This document shows positions 63,269 to 64,000 of a stretch of DNA of 64,000 bases, in pieces. The stretch covers positions 3,630 to 67,629 of the forward strand of contig JAKVCP010000002.1 of assembly GCA_022448925.1 (NCBI GenBank), read 5' to 3'. This DNA is from Paracoccaceae bacterium. Lineage in GTDB: Bacteria; Pseudomonadota; Alphaproteobacteria; Rhodobacterales; Rhodobacteraceae. The position numbers and the translations under genes were made by a program. The notes under the pieces are model-generated. The model worked only from the letters and a program-made list of their open reading frames with translations. It searched no databases and had not been told where the DNA came from. The stretch's first letter is position 1. Each line of letters begins with the position of its first letter.

Positions 63269-64000
63269 ATGTACCAACCAGCCATCACCGGAAGCGGTGT
63301 TTTCACGCCCACTCAGGTCATCACCAACGACGAGTTGGTCCTGTCCTTCAACGCCTATGCCGACCGCTTCAATTCTCAGCACGCCGAGGCGATCGCCGCC
63401 GGCGAAGTTCAGGCCAAAGCCCATTCCAGTTCTGAATTCATCATGAATGCGAGTGGGATCATGCAACGCCACGTCATGGACAAGGATGGAGTGCTTGATC
63501 CAGAGGTGATGCATCCGTTGCTGCGGCAGCGCACAGATGACGAACCCGGGATCATGGCCGAGATGGCGATGGACGCCTGCTCCAAGGCGCTGGCGCAGGC
63601 CGGACGCGCACCGGACGAGGTCGACCTGGTGATCTGCGCCGCGTCAAACCATGAACGTGCCTATCCCGCGATCGCCATCGAAGTGCAGCAGCTTTTGGGT
63701 GCGGGTGGCTTTGCCTTTGACATGAATGTCGCCTGTTCTTCGGCCACTTTCGGGCTTCAGGCCGCGGCGGACATGATCCGCTCTGGCTCGGTTCGCTGTG
63801 CTGTCGTTGTGAACCCCGAGATCTGCTCTGGGCACCTTGAGTGGCGTGACAGGGATTGTCATTTCATCTTTGGCGATGTTTGCACGGCCACCGTTCTTGA
63901 ACGAGCCGAAGACGCACAAGGCGCCCATTTTCTTGTGACATCGACCCGCTGCGCCACCCAGTTTTCAAACAACATTCGCAACAACAACGGCTTCTTGCGC
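63269..64000 (+). CDS. 3-oxoacyl-ACP synthase III (FabH-like), 5' part
   Basis: The frame starts at the ATG at 63269, after GGGAG, and runs to the window end (244 codons), so the C-terminus is missing. YQPAITGSGVFTPTQVITNDELV is a thiolase-fold N-terminus. ASGIMQRHVMDKDGVLDP and DLVICAASNHERAYPAIAIEVQQLLG follow. DMNVACSSATFGLQAAADMIRSGSV holds the catalytic Cys. The His/Asn residues lie beyond the end. It condenses acyl-CoA with malonyl-ACP. It may be an accessory form, as FabH usually sits with plsX. Confidence 0.93.
   Translation, partial: MYQPAITGSGVFTPTQVITNDELVLSFNAYADRFNSQHAEAIAAGEVQAKAHSSSEFIMNASGIMQRHVMDKDGVLDPEVMHPLLRQRTDDEPGIMAEMAMDACSKALAQAGRAPDEVDLVICAASNHERAYPAIAIEVQQLLGAGGFAFDMNVACSSATFGLQAAADMIRSGSVRCAVVVNPEICSGHLEWRDRDCHFIFGDVCTATVLERAEDAQGAHFLVTSTRCATQFSNNIRNNNGFLR

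Overview
The window is a chromosomal segment of an alphaproteobacterium of the Rhodobacteraceae (Roseobacter group). The evidence is the alphaproteobacterial flagellar set (FlaF, FlbT, DUF1217 protein, MotE-type chaperone), the rpsT-dnaA-dnaN-recF-gyrB block, the Hsp20-DUF1150 pair, a Sat-CysC sulfate activation enzyme and dense, ATGA-overlapped gene packing. I cannot name the genus. I saw no phage, insertion sequence, CRISPR array, rRNA or tRNA.

Layout. Positions 1-6400 hold housekeeping genes: a sulfotransferase tail, a YggS-type PLP protein, an L,D-transpeptidase, ribA, an OmpR-type response regulator, exonuclease III, a thioredoxin-TPR protein, a Lon-substrate-domain protein and a Trm112 protein. 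Positions 6400-31430 are a flagellar supercluster in several divergent transcription units: fliP-N-H-F on minus; fliL, a membrane coiled-coil protein, motE, motA, a 702-residue exported protein, a lytic transglycosylase, flhA-fliR-flhB and a FliJ-like protein on plus; flgB-C, fliE-Q, flgF-G-A-H and a second FliL-like gene on minus; fliI on plus; fliC-flaF-flbT-DUF1217 on minus; a FlgJ-type rod-binding protein and FlgN on minus; fliK-flgD on plus. Genes for MotB, FliG, FliM, FlgE, FlgK, FlgL and FlgI are not in the window.

A small exported protein with its own promoter and terminator (31.7-32.0 kb) closes the flagellar region. Positions 32-45.5 kb hold ubiB, ubiE, mutM, an enoyl-CoA hydratase, rpsT, dnaA, dnaN, recF, a LysE exporter, a TetR/oxidoreductase divergent pair and gyrB. 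Positions 45.7-64 kb hold a Nudix hydrolase, a PhnM-like amidohydrolase, purK-purE, hsp20-DUF1150 behind an apparent RNA thermometer, a glycosyltransferase-like gene, a MarR-Sat-CysC fusion, rraB, trxB, an Lrp regulator, a Hint-domain protein, pgeF, a MidA-type methyltransferase, lgt, ubiK, ybjN, proC, csaA, a hydroxyacid dehydrogenase and a truncated ketoacyl-ACP synthase III gene.

The observations most worth a second look are: (1) the MarR-type winged helix fused in frame to Sat-CysC, with two identically spaced GTTC-N6-GAAC palindromes upstream; (2) a ROSE-type RNA thermometer behind a heat-shock promoter at hsp20; (3) the flagellin leader, which carries a small ORF with a near-perfect Shine-Dalgarno sequence and three consecutive stem-loops; (4) a doubled perfect operator between tetR and an oxidoreductase gene; (5) a large exported protein beside MotA and MotE that could act as a MotC-like partner; (6) a possible small RNA near 56.7 kb. 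All calls rest on reading the sequence. No database search was run.
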